64,000 nt of DNA from Verrucomicrobiaceae bacterium (GCA_027486655.1 JAIXOR010000001.1:62001-126000), one strand, 5' to 3'. Counted from the first letter of the stretch, positions 1 through 9,367 are shown. Notes: generated from the letters alone by a model not told the origin. Translations and numbers: made by a program.

Positions 1-1552
1 TGAGGATGAGGGCGGTGGGGCCATCGGTGCGGGCCATGGCGGCGATGAAGGCACCGGCGGTTTCCTCGGCATCGCCGGGGCGGATGACGTCGAGGTTCGG
101 GATGACGCGCAGGCCGCTGACGGTCTCGACCGGTTGGTGGGTGGGGCCGTCCTCACCGACGCCGACGGAGTCGTGGGTGAAGATGTAGGTGACGGGCAGG
201 TGGGCGAGGGCGGCGAGGCGGATCGAGCCGCGGAGGTAATCGGCGAAGACGAGGAAGGTGGCACCGGAAGCGCGGAAGAGTCCGTCGTAGGCGATGCCGT
301 TGCAGATGGCGCCCATGGCGTGCTCGCGGATGCCGAACCAGATGTTGCGGCCGAGGGAATTGGCTTTCGAGAAATCGCCGCCGTCCTTGAGGTAGTTTTT
401 GGTAGAGCCGAAGAGGTCGGCGCTGCCGGTGAGCAGGGAAGGGATCGCTTTGGCGACGGCATTGAGCACGGTACTGCCTGCGGAGCGGGTGGCGTCCTTG
501 TAGTCGGCCGGGAAGGCGGGGATTTTCTCGGTGAGGTCGGTGGGGACTGCCTTGGCGAGGCCATCGGTGAGTTCCTCGGCGAGGGCGGGGTTGGCGGCGG
601 CCCAGGCGTCGTAGGTTTGCTGCCAGCCATCGAAGGCGGCCTTGGAAGCGGCTTTTTTCTCTGCGAAGAAGGCCTGGGTTTCCGCGGAAACGAAGAAGTG
701 TTGGTCGGCGGGGAGTCCGAGGCCGGCGCGGGCGGCTTCGGAGAATTTCGCGCCGCCTTCGCCGTGGCCCTTGGCGGTGCCTTGGACTTCGGCGATGCCT
801 TTGCCGATGATGGTCTTGGCGATGATCACCTTGGGGCGGCCATTGTCATCGGCCTTGGCCTTGGCAAGGGCGGAGGCGATGGCGTCGAGGTCGTGGCCAT
901 CGATGGTGACGGCGTCCCAGTTTTGGGATTGGAAGTAGGCCTCGGCGTTTTCGCTCTGGGTGACGTCCGCCATCGCGTCGAGGGTGACGTCGTTGGAGTC
1001 GTAGATGAGGATGAGGTTATCGAGGGCGTTGTGGCCGGCGAAGGCGATGGCTTCCTTGGCGACGCCTTCCTGGAGGCAACCGTCGCCCATGAGAGCGATC
1101 ACGTGGTGGTCGAAGAGTGTGTGTTCCGCGGTGTTGAAGCGGGCTGCGGCGCGTTTGCCGGAGAGGGCGTAGCCGACGGCGTTGCCGACGCCCTGGCCGA
1201 GCGGGCCTGTGGTGGCCTCGACGCCCGGGGTTTCCGCGTATTCCGGGTGGCCCGGGGTGATCGAGTGGAGCTGGCGGAAATTCTTCACATCGTCCTTGGA
1301 GACGGCGTATCCGGAGAGGTGGAGCCAGCCGTAGAGGAACATCGAGCCGTGGCCGGCGGAGAGGATGAAGCGGTCGCGGTTGAGCCACTTGGGTGCGTCC
1401 GGGCAGTAGCGCATGGATTCGCCGAAGAGGACCGCGCCGATCTCGGCGGAGCCGAGGGGGAGGCCGAGGTGGCCGGAATTGCAGGCGTGGACGGCATCGA
1501 TGGCGAGGCCGCGGGCTTCGTTGGCGGCTTGGGCGAGGAGGGTGTGGTTCAT
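1..1552 (-). CDS. tkt: Transketolase, 3' end cut by window edge
   Basis: Read on the minus strand from the ATG at 1552, this gives about 517 codons of a thiamine-diphosphate transketolase; the C-terminal part lies beyond position 1. The enzyme moves two-carbon ketol units in the pentose phosphate pathway. Visible family features are the N-terminal substrate His region ([11 protein letters not shown], then [11 protein letters not shown]), the GPLGQG loop, the ThDP motif beginning GDGCLQEG and closing with the N of YDSND, and the pyrimidine-domain stretch [14 protein letters not shown] with its catalytic-type Glu. The family is usually about 660 residues, so roughly 140 are missing. The long opposite-strand reading frame over the same bases is low-complexity and is a shadow. 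The gene runs the same way as the RNase R gene upstream, with a 168-bp gap in which I see no clear signal. Confidence 0.95.
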   Translation of the reverse strand, partial: MNHTLLAQAANEARGLAIDAVHACNSGHLGLPLGSAEIGAVLFGESMRYCPDAPKWLNRDRFILSAGHGSMFLYGWLHLSGYAVSKDDVKNFRQLHSITPGHPEYAETPGVEATTGPLGQGVGNAVGYALSGKRAAARFNTAEHTLFDHHVIALMGDGCLQEGVAKEAIAFAGHNALDNLILIYDSNDVTLDAMADVTQSENAEAYFQSQNWDAVTIDGHDLDAIASALAKAKADDNGRPKVIIAKTIIGKGIAEVQGTAKGHGEGGAKFSEAARAGLGLPADQHFFVSAETQAFFAEKKAASKAAFDGWQQTYDAWAAANPALAEELTDGLAKAVPTDLTEKIPAFPADYKDATRSAGSTVLNAVAKAIPSLLTGSADLFGSTKNYLKDGGDFSKANSLGRNIWFGIREHAMGAICNGIAYDGLFRASGATFLVFADYLRGSIRLAALAHLPVTYIFTHDSVGVGEDGPTHQPVETVSGLRVIPNLDVIRPGDAEETAGAFIAAMARTDGPTALIL

Positions 1553-1720
1553 GGGGATGGACGCGGCGCGGGTTTTACCATGGGTCGCGCGGAGCGCGTG
1601 AAGACTAGGAATCCGGGCCGGGATGACAAGCGGGTTTCGGGTTTCAAACGTATTACAGTCGCATGACCCGGGTGAAAGCCGGAGCACAGGGGCAGGGAAG
1701 CGACGGCCGCGGGTGGGGGA

Positions 1721-4078
1721 TCAGCGGCGTTTCTTGCGTTTGGGCGGCGGGGACGAGCGGTGTGACTTGGGCGGCCCGGCCTTGGCAGCGGGCTTGGCGG
1801 CGGGTTTGGACTGGGGTTTGCCGCGGTGTTTCGGTTTGGGAGCGGGGCGGCCGTGGACCGGCTGGGTGCCGATGGTGGTGGGAGGTCCGGCGACGGCGAA
1901 ATCGACGAAGCGTTTCTCGCGATCGAGGCCGGTGACGTGGAGGGGGACGCGCATGCCCATGGCGATGACCATGCCATCGGCGGAGACCCATGCGCCGCGG
2001 TGGGGCTCGAGGCGCCAGCGGCCGGGCGGGAGTTCCTCGCGTTTGACGACGCCGCGGATGCCCATGTCCGGGACCTCGACCATGAGGCCCATCGGGCGGA
2101 CGTCGGTGACGAGGCCGTCGAATTCGTGGGGATCGTGCATTTCCGCGACGCGTTGGAGGTATTCGAAGAGTTTGATCATCTTCGTTTCGGACTCGGCCTC
2201 GGCGGAGGTGCGTTCGGTGTCCGAAATGTGGCGTGCGATGCCCATGAGTTCCTGCTGGGAGGAGGTGCGGTCCGGGCGTTTGGGCGGGTTCTCGAGCAGC
2301 GGCTGGAGGGCGCGGTGGACGATGAGGTCCGCGTAGCGGCGGATCGGGCTGGTGAAGTGGCAGTAGTCCACCTTGGCGAGGCCGTAATGTCCGACGGGAT
2401 CGGCGGAATAGGCGGCGCGCTTGAGGCTTTTGAGGAGGCCGAGCTTGATGATGTGTTCCTCGGGGCTGCCTTTGGAGGCATCGAGCAGTTTCTGGATGTG
2501 GGCGCGGTTGGTGAGATCGCCGGGGCGGTAGCCGTGCATGAGGGCGGTCTCGGTGTAGTCCATGAGCTTCGAAGGCTCGGGGTCTTCATGGATGCGGTAA
2601 ACGGCGGGCTTCATGCGATGCTTGAGGGCGCGGGCGACGGCCTCGTTGGCGGCGAGCATGCATTCCTCGATGAGCTGGTGGCTTTCCGTGTGCTGGACGT
2701 GTTCGGCACCGCAGGCGCGGCCTTTGTCGTCGAGGCGGATTTTGATTTCCGGCATTTCGAGGTCGAGCGCGCCGTTTTCGAAGCGTCGGCGGCGCAGGGT
2801 GGAGGCGAGCTGCCAGGCCTCCTTGACCATGGGGGTGAGTTGCGGGTCCGAGCCTTTGGGGGCGGGTTTGCCATCGAGGATGGCCTGGGCCTGCTCGTAG
2901 GAGAGTTTGGCGCGGCTGTGGATGACGCAGTCGAGAAAGCGCGCCTTGGTGATCTCGCCCTTGGGCGAAACATCGAGCAGGGCGCACTTGGTGAGGCGGT
3001 CGACATCCGGCTTGAGCGAGCAGATGCCATTGGAGAGCTCGACCGGGAGCATGGGCAGCACGCGGTCCACGAGGTAGGTGGAGTTTCCGCGCTCGATGGC
3101 TTCCTTGTCCATCGGGCTGCCGGGTTTGATGTAATGGGAAACATCGGCAATGTGCACGGCGAGCGTCCAGCCCTTGGAGGTCTTTTCGAGCCAGATCGCG
3201 TCGTCGTGGTCCTTGGCATCGGCGGGGTCGATGGTGATGACGAGCTTGTCCCGCCAGTCCTGGCGGCGGGCGATTTCTTCAGGCTCTGGCTCTTCGGGGA
3301 CGGCGCGGGCCTCGGCGAGGACATTGTCGGGAAACGAGGTGCGCAGACCGAAGCGGTGGATCACCGAGATGATGTCCACGCCGGGATCGCCGGGCCAGCC
3401 GAGCACTTCGATGATGCGGCCGCGCGGGGTGGTTTTCGGGTCCTTCCAGGTTTCCACATCGACGACGACCAGTTGGCCGGGTTGGGCGGTGGTTTCTCCG
3501 GTGAGGTCGATTTGTCCGTCCACGGCCTTGTCTTCCGACTCGACCCAGCCGAAGCCGCGGTTCTTGCGGTAGATGCCGACGAGGCGGCCGGAGCGGCGGT
3601 CGAGCACGCGTTCGACGTGGCCGCGGATTTCCTCTTCGGGATCGGGGAGGGCGCCGGGTTTGTTGCGGAACTGCTTGCGCGGGCTGGGTTTGCGGATGGT
3701 GACGAGGACCCGGTCGCCATCGAGGGCGGTGCCGGCATCGCGGCGGGCGATGTGGACGCGGGAGTGGCGGGTGAGGTCGAGGCCGGTGGCGAGGTTGTCC
3801 GGATCGGTGAGGTCCGGGAAAAACATGGCATGGCCCTTGGGGTGGAATTTGATCGAGCCTGCGAGGGTGTTTCCGGTCTTTGAGCGGGGGGCGTAGCGGG
3901 CCTTGCGGCCTTCCTCGACGAGGCCTTCGTCTGCAAGCGAGGCGAGGGCTTTGCGGAGTTCGCCACGCTGGTCGGATGGGACTTCGAGTTGACGGGCTAG
4001 CTCCGAACGGGTCAGCGGCTGGTATTTGGGGGAGCGCATCAATCCGAGGATGGCGTCTCGGAGATTTTCACCGGGCAT
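1721..4078 (-). CDS. rnr: Ribonuclease R (RNB-family 3'-5' exoribonuclease)
   Basis: A 785-residue RNase R/VacB protein that degrades structured RNA processively in the cytoplasm. The order is an N-terminal winged-helix segment (about residues 5-60), cold-shock/OB domains, the RNB catalytic domain and a C-terminal S1 domain (roughly 640-720). It ends in a Lys/Arg/Pro-rich tail of about 60 residues, as in many RNase R proteins. The catalytic acidic cluster DPADAKDHDDAI lies at about residues 284-295. I chose the ATG at 4078 (MPGENLRDAI) because it matches the usual start of the helix-turn-helix region. An open frame continues to 4234 but reads as non-conserved upstream sequence. Start choice is moderately secure; function is secure. 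Confidence 0.95.
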   Translation of the reverse strand: MPGENLRDAILGLMRSPKYQPLTRSELARQLEVPSDQRGELRKALASLADEGLVEEGRKARYAPRSKTGNTLAGSIKFHPKGHAMFFPDLTDPDNLATGLDLTRHSRVHIARRDAGTALDGDRVLVTIRKPSPRKQFRNKPGALPDPEEEIRGHVERVLDRRSGRLVGIYRKNRGFGWVESEDKAVDGQIDLTGETTAQPGQLVVVDVETWKDPKTTPRGRIIEVLGWPGDPGVDIISVIHRFGLRTSFPDNVLAEARAVPEEPEPEEIARRQDWRDKLVITIDPADAKDHDDAIWLEKTSKGWTLAVHIADVSHYIKPGSPMDKEAIERGNSTYLVDRVLPMLPVELSNGICSLKPDVDRLTKCALLDVSPKGEITKARFLDCVIHSRAKLSYEQAQAILDGKPAPKGSDPQLTPMVKEAWQLASTLRRRRFENGALDLEMPEIKIRLDDKGRACGAEHVQHTESHQLIEECMLAANEAVARALKHRMKPAVYRIHEDPEPSKLMDYTETALMHGYRPGDLTNRAHIQKLLDASKGSPEEHIIKLGLLKSLKRAAYSADPVGHYGLAKVDYCHFTSPIRRYADLIVHRALQPLLENPPKRPDRTSSQQELMGIARHISDTERTSAEAESETKMIKLFEYLQRVAEMHDPHEFDGLVTDVRPMGLMVEVPDMGIRGVVKREELPPGRWRLEPHRGAWVSADGMVIAMGMRVPLHVTGLDREKRFVDFAVAGPPTTIGTQPVHGRPAPKPKHRGKPQSKPAAKPAAKAGPPKSHRSSPPPKRKKRR

Positions 4079-4260
4079 GGCGGGACTTTGCCTTCCGGAG
4101 GCTCCCACCGCAACGGCAAAGGCGGAAATAAAAAGGTTGCAGCCACGGGATCGCAGGATTAGGTGTTTACCATGTGAATGCGGAACACCCGGCCTTGATT
4201 TGATCCCGTCCGGAACTTTGTGTTTGCCCCGCATTTCAAGAAATCCATCCTAGCGCCGAC

Positions 4261-4848
4261 ATGAAAATCCCAGCCACCCGTCGCCAGAGCGGCTTCACGT
4301 TGATCGAGCTCCTCGTTGTCATTTCCATCATCGCCGTGCTTGCGGCCGCCGGTTTCGCCGCGGGCAATGCCGCGATCCAGAAGGCCCGCCGGACGACCGC
4401 CCTTTCGACCGCCACGGCCATCGAGAGTGCCGTGAACAACTTCTTCACCGAGTATGGCACGATGCCCAAGGCAGATATGACCGCTGACACCCCTGTCGAT
4501 TCCGAGGACAAAAGCTTCCTCAATGAGTTGTTGGGTCTCGCCAGTACCAGCGGCACGGGCACACTTAACACCCGTGCCATCAAGTTCCTCTCGGTGAAGG
4601 AAGGCAAAGGCAACAAGAACGGCCTGATCTACAACACCGCAGGCACCACGGTCTCCGGCCTGTATGACCCGTGGGGCGGCAAGTTCTACGCGATGCTCGA
4701 TGGCGACTACGATGAAAAGATTAAGCCCGAGCCATCTGCCGGTGGCACAGTCGTCACCCTCAACGGCCGCCGTGTGGCTGTCTGGTCCAATGGAGCCGAT
4801 GGAGTTAAGCTGGGTGGCAAGGCCGCCGACGATGTAAGAACTTGGTAA
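4261..4848 (+). CDS. Type II secretion pseudopilin, GspG-like
   Basis: A 195-residue protein with a class III prepilin signal: a short basic leader, then a Gly just before FTLIELLVVISIIAVLAAA. That is the site for prepilin peptidase cleavage and N-methylation, followed by the hydrophobic helix that assembles into a pseudopilus. The C-terminal half (DPWGGKFYAMLDGDYD) resembles the GspG major pseudopilin head, in which an Asp-rich loop often binds calcium. It stands alone here, with no gsp operon nearby. Its last 92 codons recur almost unchanged at 7222-7497. A strong terminator follows 27 bp after the stop. It could equally be a verrucomicrobial stand-alone prepilin-like surface protein. Confidence 0.85.
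   Translation: MKIPATRRQSGFTLIELLVVISIIAVLAAAGFAAGNAAIQKARRTTALSTATAIESAVNNFFTEYGTMPKADMTADTPVDSEDKSFLNELLGLASTSGTGTLNTRAIKFLSVKEGKGNKNGLIYNTAGTTVSGLYDPWGGKFYAMLDGDYDEKIKPEPSAGGTVVTLNGRRVAVWSNGADGVKLGGKAADDVRTW
4573..4848 (+). repeat. Repeat copy A: 3' part of the pseudopilin gene
   Basis: This 276-bp stretch is collinear without gaps with 7222-7497 (constant offset 2649). Of the 91 residues encoded from the shared Arg onward, 84 are identical. Similarity fades into the two terminator regions downstream. Confidence 0.9.
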
Positions 4849-4874
4849 GCAACATGCAGGTCATCAATACATCA

Positions 4875-4907
4875 CCCCGCCTCGTTTTCCCCGAGGCGGG
4901 GTTTTTT
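4875..4907 (+). terminator. Rho-independent terminator after the pseudopilin
   Basis: A perfect 10-bp stem (CCCCGCCTCG at 4875-4884 with CGAGGCGGGG at 4892-4901), a 7-nt loop and six T residues at 4902-4907. It lies directly downstream of the pseudopilin stop codon. Confidence 0.9.
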
Positions 4908-5033
4908 CGTCGAATGGACCATTGCAAAAGGTCGGAATCAAATGAGCGAATATCTCGATGATTTTGGCGGGTCGAAATGGCTTGTAGATTGATTCCCACT
5001 CATTTCCCAAACATAGAATACAAACAATCCTGG

Positions 5034-5048
5034 TAACCTACTAGGTTA
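5034..5048. repeat. Short perfect palindrome after the RCC1 stop codon
   Basis: TAACCTA, one base, TAGGTTA. It lies one base beyond the stop codon of the minus-strand RCC1 gene. It has no T-run, so calling it a terminator would be a guess. Confidence 0.4.
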
Positions 5049-5049
5049 G

Positions 5050-6983
5050 TCAGTCCGGAGTTACTATAAACCGAACAAAACATCTCCCGGCTCCGGGCTG
5101 TAATGTATACGACACGGCCACGTTAGTGTTTGAGAGATTTGAGTCGGTGATTTGGACATCCGCCCATTCGCTCAAATCAGACGATGTCTGGACGATGAAT
5201 TGGCTCCCATATGCGCTTGGAGGAATTTTACCACCATTCGGCCAAGTGATAACCCCATTGACTAAGTTGGGATTAGCAGTGGATCCAACACCAGAGTTCA
5301 TGAAAAATTCGATTCCGTTATCGATTCCGTCTTGATCGTAGTCTTCGCTAGGGGACTGGCTGTTTGCGTTTATTCTCGCCCATTCGGAATAGTTGGATTT
5401 CGCGGGCGAAGCAACCAAGGCGAGGGTGTGAAGAGCCGAGCAGCGAGTGTATGCTCGGACAAGGCGTTCTCCCGGTGCAAATCCTATGGTTGACGCGAGT
5501 GTGGGTGCCGGGCTATCGGAACCACTAAGGTTGTTACCTAACTGCCCCCTTTGGCTGCTGCCCCAGCCTGCCAAAACACCGTCTGCGCTAACGGCTAGAC
5601 AGTGTTCACCACCGCCACAAATGGAGATAATGCTTTTGCCATTCAATGCTCCGCTTTGGTCAACAGCTACTGGAACATTGCTGTAGATAAAGCTGTTATT
5701 TCCTAACTCCCCATTAGCGTTTTCCCCCCCCATGCAACAACAGTGCCATCTGAGCACCTAGCCAAGCTATGAAAGGCTCCTGCTTCCAATTCAATGGCTG
5801 TCTTGCCGGAAAGAATGCCAGTTCGAACCACTTCTACCGGAATCTTTCGCCGTGTCCAAGTGCCGTCACCCAACTGTCCCTCGAAATTCCAACCCCAAGC
5901 AGCTATTGTTCCATCCGAACAGAGCGCCAAGCTATGCTCTTTTCCAGCGCTAACTGAAATTATTGTTTTGCCAGCAAGCACTCCGTCCAGATAGGTGGCG
6001 ACTGGAACAGTACTATAGCTATCACTTGTGTTGTCGCCAAATTCACCATCAGAATTGTCGCCCCACGCAACCACTGTGCCATCCGAGCACAATGCCAAAC
6101 AGTGGAAGTATCCAGCCGAGATGGCGATGACGGATTTGCCTGCGAGAACACCATTATTGTAAACCGCCACTGGGACCGGACTGGAAGTGGTACTGTTGTT
6201 GCCTAATTCACCATTAGAGTTGTTGCCCCAGGCGGCAACCGTACCATCCGAACACAGTGCAAGACTGTATTGAAAACCTGCAGAAACCGCGATGACGGTT
6301 CTGCCTGCAAGCGCACCACTTTGATCAACAGACACCGGAATTGAGCTGTGATCTTCCCCATTATTTCCTAACTCGCCAAAGAAATTCGAACCCCAAGAAG
6401 CTACTGTTCCATCAGCGCAAAGTGCCACGCTGTGAGTCTGACCTGCTGACATTGCTACGACCGTCTTGCCAGCAAGAACTCCGCTCGTCACTGGCATCAG
6501 GATTGATTGAGTTCCCGTGTTATCCCGTCCTAATGCACCGTAGTAGTTTTCACCGCAAGAGACTGGGTGGACATCTGCCCAAACAAGGATCAGATCGTTG
6601 CCCGTGCCTCCGTAGTAATTTGCGAAAAACCGATAGCCTACACCATCGAAACTTAGGGTCACTTCTTGACCCTGAACTAAATTGCTAAATGTATTGATGA
6701 TAAAATTGCGACTTGTATTATTTACTACATGAAGGTTTGTTCCTGTCTCGGGGGTGAAATTTAATGCCAGCGTTATTGATCCGGAGGCGGTAAATCCATT
6801 TCCGGATAGTGGTACATCCGCTGCGGAATTGTAAGTCCAAGTCGTATCCGCAATAGCAAGACTCGATGTATACAGTAAAAACACAAAGCTAATTGCACGA
6901 ACGAAAGCATGGGTAGATACTAGGCGACGAAATAGTTCGTCAACGTTAGCACGGAAACAATATATGTATGGTTTCATAGTCAA
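5050..6983 (-). pseudogene. RCC1-repeat exported protein interrupted by a frameshift in a G8 tract
   Basis: Two minus-strand frames together encode one protein. The 5' frame (6983 to 5703) has a signal-peptide-like N-terminus (after residue 20, hydrophobic, ending SLAIA), a short beta-rich region, and then repeats of the RCC1 type such as HSLALCSDGTIAAWG. The 3' frame (through 5050) continues the repeat pattern and ends in a C-terminal module like those of other exported proteins here (EDYDQDGIDNGIEFF). The switch is at eight consecutive G residues (C8 on the plus strand, about 5724-5731). Six or nine G would restore a normal WG-EN-NGELG repeat. The region is visibly less GC-rich than its neighbours, which suggests acquired DNA. 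It may be a true pseudogene, a phase-variable gene or a sequencing error. Confidence 0.8.
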
Positions 6984-7161
6984 GTTTTATTCTAAACTTT
7001 GAAAGAAATACTAGTATTTGTAAAGATTGTCAACGGGTAAACTTCTTAACGGTTTTTTGATGGCGAAATGAAGAAGCCAATCTCCAATTTGGATTTTTGA
7101 AATAATCAATTATTTAAGACTATGCTTCACGCGAGTAATTGATAACGATGTCCCGTTCCGA

Positions 7162-7497
7162 ATGTCAGCTCAAATTGGAGAGTCGGTGGCAGAAAGCAGC
7201 GAAAAGGCACGGGCGAACAGTCGTGCCATCAAGTTCCTCTCGGTGAAGGAAGGCAAAGGCAACAAGAACGGACTGATCTACAACACCGCAGGCACCAAAG
7301 TCTCCGGCCTGTTCGACCCCTGGGGCGGCAAGTTCTTCGCCATGCTCGACGGCGACTACGACGAGAAGGTCAAGCCGGAGCCATCCGCCGGTGGCACGGT
7401 GGTCACGCTCAACGGCCGCCGCGTCGCGGTCTGGTCGGATGGCGCGGACGGCGTGAACGGCGGAGGCAAAGCGGCCGACGACGTCAGGACCTGGTAA
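7162..7497 (+). pseudogene. 5'-truncated second copy of the pseudopilin
   Basis: The open frame starting at 7162 encodes 111 residues. The first about 20 are unrelated, and the rest (from 7222) is the C-terminal 91 residues of the pseudopilin at 4261, with seven substitutions. The prepilin peptidase site and hydrophobic helix are absent, so the product could not be a pilin. The copy keeps an intact reading frame and its own terminator. It could be the remnant of a tandem duplicate whose 5' end was lost when the AT-richer RCC1 gene came in. Alternatively it could be a silent donor cassette for gene conversion; the sequence does not decide between these. Confidence 0.8.
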
Positions 7498-7524
7498 GCC
7501 AGCGCACCGGTCATTGATTTTCCA

Positions 7525-7556
7525 CCCCGCCCGGCTGTGTCCGCGGCGGGGTTTTT
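7525..7556 (+). terminator. Rho-independent terminator after the pseudopilin fragment
   Basis: A 7-bp stem CCCCGCC (7525-7531) with GGCGGGG (7545-7551), followed by five T residues. It is related in position and sequence to the terminator at 4875. Confidence 0.75.
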
Positions 7557-7571
7557 CATTTCATGAGACCG

Positions 7572-7602
7572 TCAGCGCACGACTTCCGTGCCGATGCCGC
7601 CG
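7572..7602. repeat. 31-bp direct repeat, left copy (duplicate of the argB 3' end)
   Basis: Identical over 31 bases to 8498-8528, which are exactly the last 31 bases of argB including its stop codon (read on the minus strand). The two copies flank the two-gene module at 7639-8494. Identity stops sharply on both sides. Confidence 0.95.
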
Positions 7603-7638
7603 GGGCGTGGTTGACGTGCCGCCGTCCGCGTGCCCATA

Positions 7639-7965
7639 ATGCCTCCGATGCACCATCTCAGGGAAGCGCAGTCGCTCGCCATGCACCGCAGGATCGCCGC
7701 TTTGATCGAGAGCGACCCTGAGTCGGTGCTTGGAAAAGCCCGGAGCAATCTGGATGGATGGTTGCAGCGGCATCAGGGCTCAGCGACCGAGGTTGTTTTT
7801 CGGGAATGGCTGGACGTGATGAGTCGCATGTCTCCCTCGGAAATCGCCACTTTCATCGTATCGGGGAGCGAGCAGGCCATCAGGATGCGTCAAAGCAGCC
7901 CCTTCGCGGGAGTGCTGACACCTCGGGAGGTCTGGGCTATCAAGCGCGGTCATGAAGCGGCATGA
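7639..7965 (+). CDS. Hypothetical partner protein of a DUF6036 nucleotidyltransferase
   Basis: A protein of about 108 residues, rich in helix-forming sequence, ending SPFAGVLTPREVWAIKRGHEA. Small proteins of this sort are known to me as the usual upstream partner of DUF6036 nucleotidyltransferases, in pairs that look like toxin-antitoxin modules. No DNA-binding motif is obvious. Candidate starts are GTG 7630, ATG 7639 and ATG 7648; none has a clear ribosome-binding site, and 7639 is a compromise. It overlaps the next gene by 14 bp, which implies translational coupling. The pair lies between the two 31-bp repeats derived from argB and so appears inserted. Confidence 0.65.
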   Translation: MPPMHHLREAQSLAMHRRIAALIESDPESVLGKARSNLDGWLQRHQGSATEVVFREWLDVMSRMSPSEIATFIVSGSEQAIRMRQSSPFAGVLTPREVWAIKRGHEAA

Positions 7966-8494
7966 ATTGGAGCACCTGATCCTTGCAGCGGGGGCCATCA
8001 CCGGTGCGGATGAGATTATTGTGATCGGCAGCCAGGCCATTCTTGCCTCCATGCCGGATTCTCCGGATTCACTGCTGCGTTCCTGTGAGGCGGACCTGTT
8101 CACCTTCCGGGATCCAAAAGACGCGGATCTGATCGATGGCTCGATCGGCGAAGGTTCACCGTTTCATGAAACCTTCGGCTATTACGCCCAGGGAGTATGG
8201 ATCGATACGGCCATCCTGCCTGAAGGATGGCAGGAACGGATGATCGTGATCTGCAATGAGAACACCCGGCATGTTTCGGCACGCTGTCTGGAACCAAACG
8301 ATCTGGCGGTTTCCAAGCTGGTGGCCGGTCGCGAGAAAAACCGCGAGTTCATCGGGGAGATGTTGCGGCACCGGATGATCCGGCCAGATGTCATTCTGGA
8401 AAGAATCTCCCGGCTATCCCTGAGTCCGGACGAGTTGGCTTCGACCAAGGAGCGATGGTCGCGGATGGAGTCCTTGTCGCGGGGGGCTGGGTGA
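7952..8494 (+). CDS. DUF6036-type nucleotidyltransferase, putative toxin-antitoxin component
   Basis: A 180-residue protein resembling the DUF6036 nucleotidyltransferase superfamily (AbiEii-like fold). It has an early GSQAIL motif in the place of the G-[SG] nucleotide-binding signature, then EADLF and DPKDADLIDG acidic residues, GSPFHETFGYYAQGV, and LEPNDLAVSKLVAGREKN near the end. The last motif is typical of this family, with Lys/Asp residues that are probably functional. Members often sit in two-gene modules with a small upstream partner, as here. Its biochemical target is unknown, and a toxin role is inference from the module architecture and its mobile-looking position. Confidence 0.75.
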   Translation: MKRHELEHLILAAGAITGADEIIVIGSQAILASMPDSPDSLLRSCEADLFTFRDPKDADLIDGSIGEGSPFHETFGYYAQGVWIDTAILPEGWQERMIVICNENTRHVSARCLEPNDLAVSKLVAGREKNREFIGEMLRHRMIRPDVILERISRLSLSPDELASTKERWSRMESLSRGAG

Positions 8495-8497
8495 TTC

Positions 8498-8528
8498 TCA
8501 GCGCACGACTTCCGTGCCGATGCCGCCG
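8498..8528. repeat. 31-bp direct repeat, right copy (3' end of argB)
   Basis: The functional copy: these 31 bases encode the last ten residues and stop codon of argB on the minus strand. The matching copy is at 7572-7602. Confidence 0.95.
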
Positions 8529-9367
8529 TCGGTGAAGATCTCCAGCAGCAGGGCATGGGGCAGCCGGCCATCGACGAAGTGGACCTTGCGCACGCCGGCG
8601 TTGAGGGCATCCACGGCGCTGCGGATCTTGGGGATCATGCCGCCGGAGATGGTGCCTTTGCGGATCATTTCGTCCGCCTCGCCGCGGGTGACGGACTTGA
8701 TGAGGGTGGCGGGGTCCTTGGGATCGGAGAGGAGGCCCGGGACGTCGGAAAGGTAGACGAGTTTCGCGACACGGAGTTCCTTGGCCAGGGCGGCGGCGGC
8801 GAGGTCTGCGTTGATGTTGAGCGGTCGGCCGGTGGCGAGCTCTGCGGCGAGTGGCGAGATCACCGGAACGATGCCTGCCTGGTGGGCGGCATCCATGTGG
8901 GCGAGCTGGCAGCCGACCACCTCGCCGACGCGGCCGATGTCGACGCGGGTTCCGTCCGCATCGATGCCTTTGGTTTTCTCGCCGAGAAACACGTCGTTGC
9001 CGGGAATGCCCACGGCCTTGCCGCCGAAGTCGCGGATCATTCGAACAAGCCCCGGGTTGATCTCCTCGGACAGCACGCGGGCGACGATGTCGATCGCCTC
9101 GTCGGTGGTGACGCGGAAGCCGCCGACGAATTTGGCCTCGAGCCCGGCTTTCTCCATGGCGGCGGAGATGGCCTTGCCGCCGCCGTGCACGACGATGGGA
9201 TTGATGCCGGCGACTTCGAGGAAGACGACATCCCGCATCACCTTGGCGACCAGGTCCGGATCCTCCATGGCGGAGCCTCCCATCTTGATCAGGAAGGTCT
9301 TGCCGCGGAAGGCCTGCAGGTAGGGGAGTGCCTCGATGAGGGAGTTGGCTTTGTCGATCGGCTGCAT
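8498..9367 (-). CDS. argB: Acetylglutamate kinase
   Basis: A 289-residue amino-acid-kinase-fold enzyme that phosphorylates N-acetylglutamate in the second step of arginine biosynthesis. Visible motifs are the N-terminal Lys and glycine loop (LIKMGGSAM), the substrate loop VVHGGGKAIS, the acetylglutamate-binding NINAD and the nucleotide-side SGGMIPKI with its conserved Lys. Length and full-length similarity are normal, so the gene is intact. Its final 31 bases are duplicated 926 bp away at 7572. Transcription runs from the DinB-like gene 56 bp upstream, possibly as one unit. Confidence 0.96.
   Translation of the reverse strand: MQPIDKANSLIEALPYLQAFRGKTFLIKMGGSAMEDPDLVAKVMRDVVFLEVAGINPIVVHGGGKAISAAMEKAGLEAKFVGGFRVTTDEAIDIVARVLSEEINPGLVRMIRDFGGKAVGIPGNDVFLGEKTKGIDADGTRVDIGRVGEVVGCQLAHMDAAHQAGIVPVISPLAAELATGRPLNINADLAAAALAKELRVAKLVYLSDVPGLLSDPKDPATLIKSVTRGEADEMIRKGTISGGMIPKIRSAVDALNAGVRKVHFVDGRLPHALLLEIFTDGGIGTEVVR

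Noticed and set aside
134-1666. Long plus-strand open frame opposite transketolase
   Set aside because: Gly/Ala/Val-rich translation with no family feature; it is the shadow of a GC-rich minus-strand transketolase. The same holds for long frames opposite RNase R (1826-3883), argB and the carboxylase.
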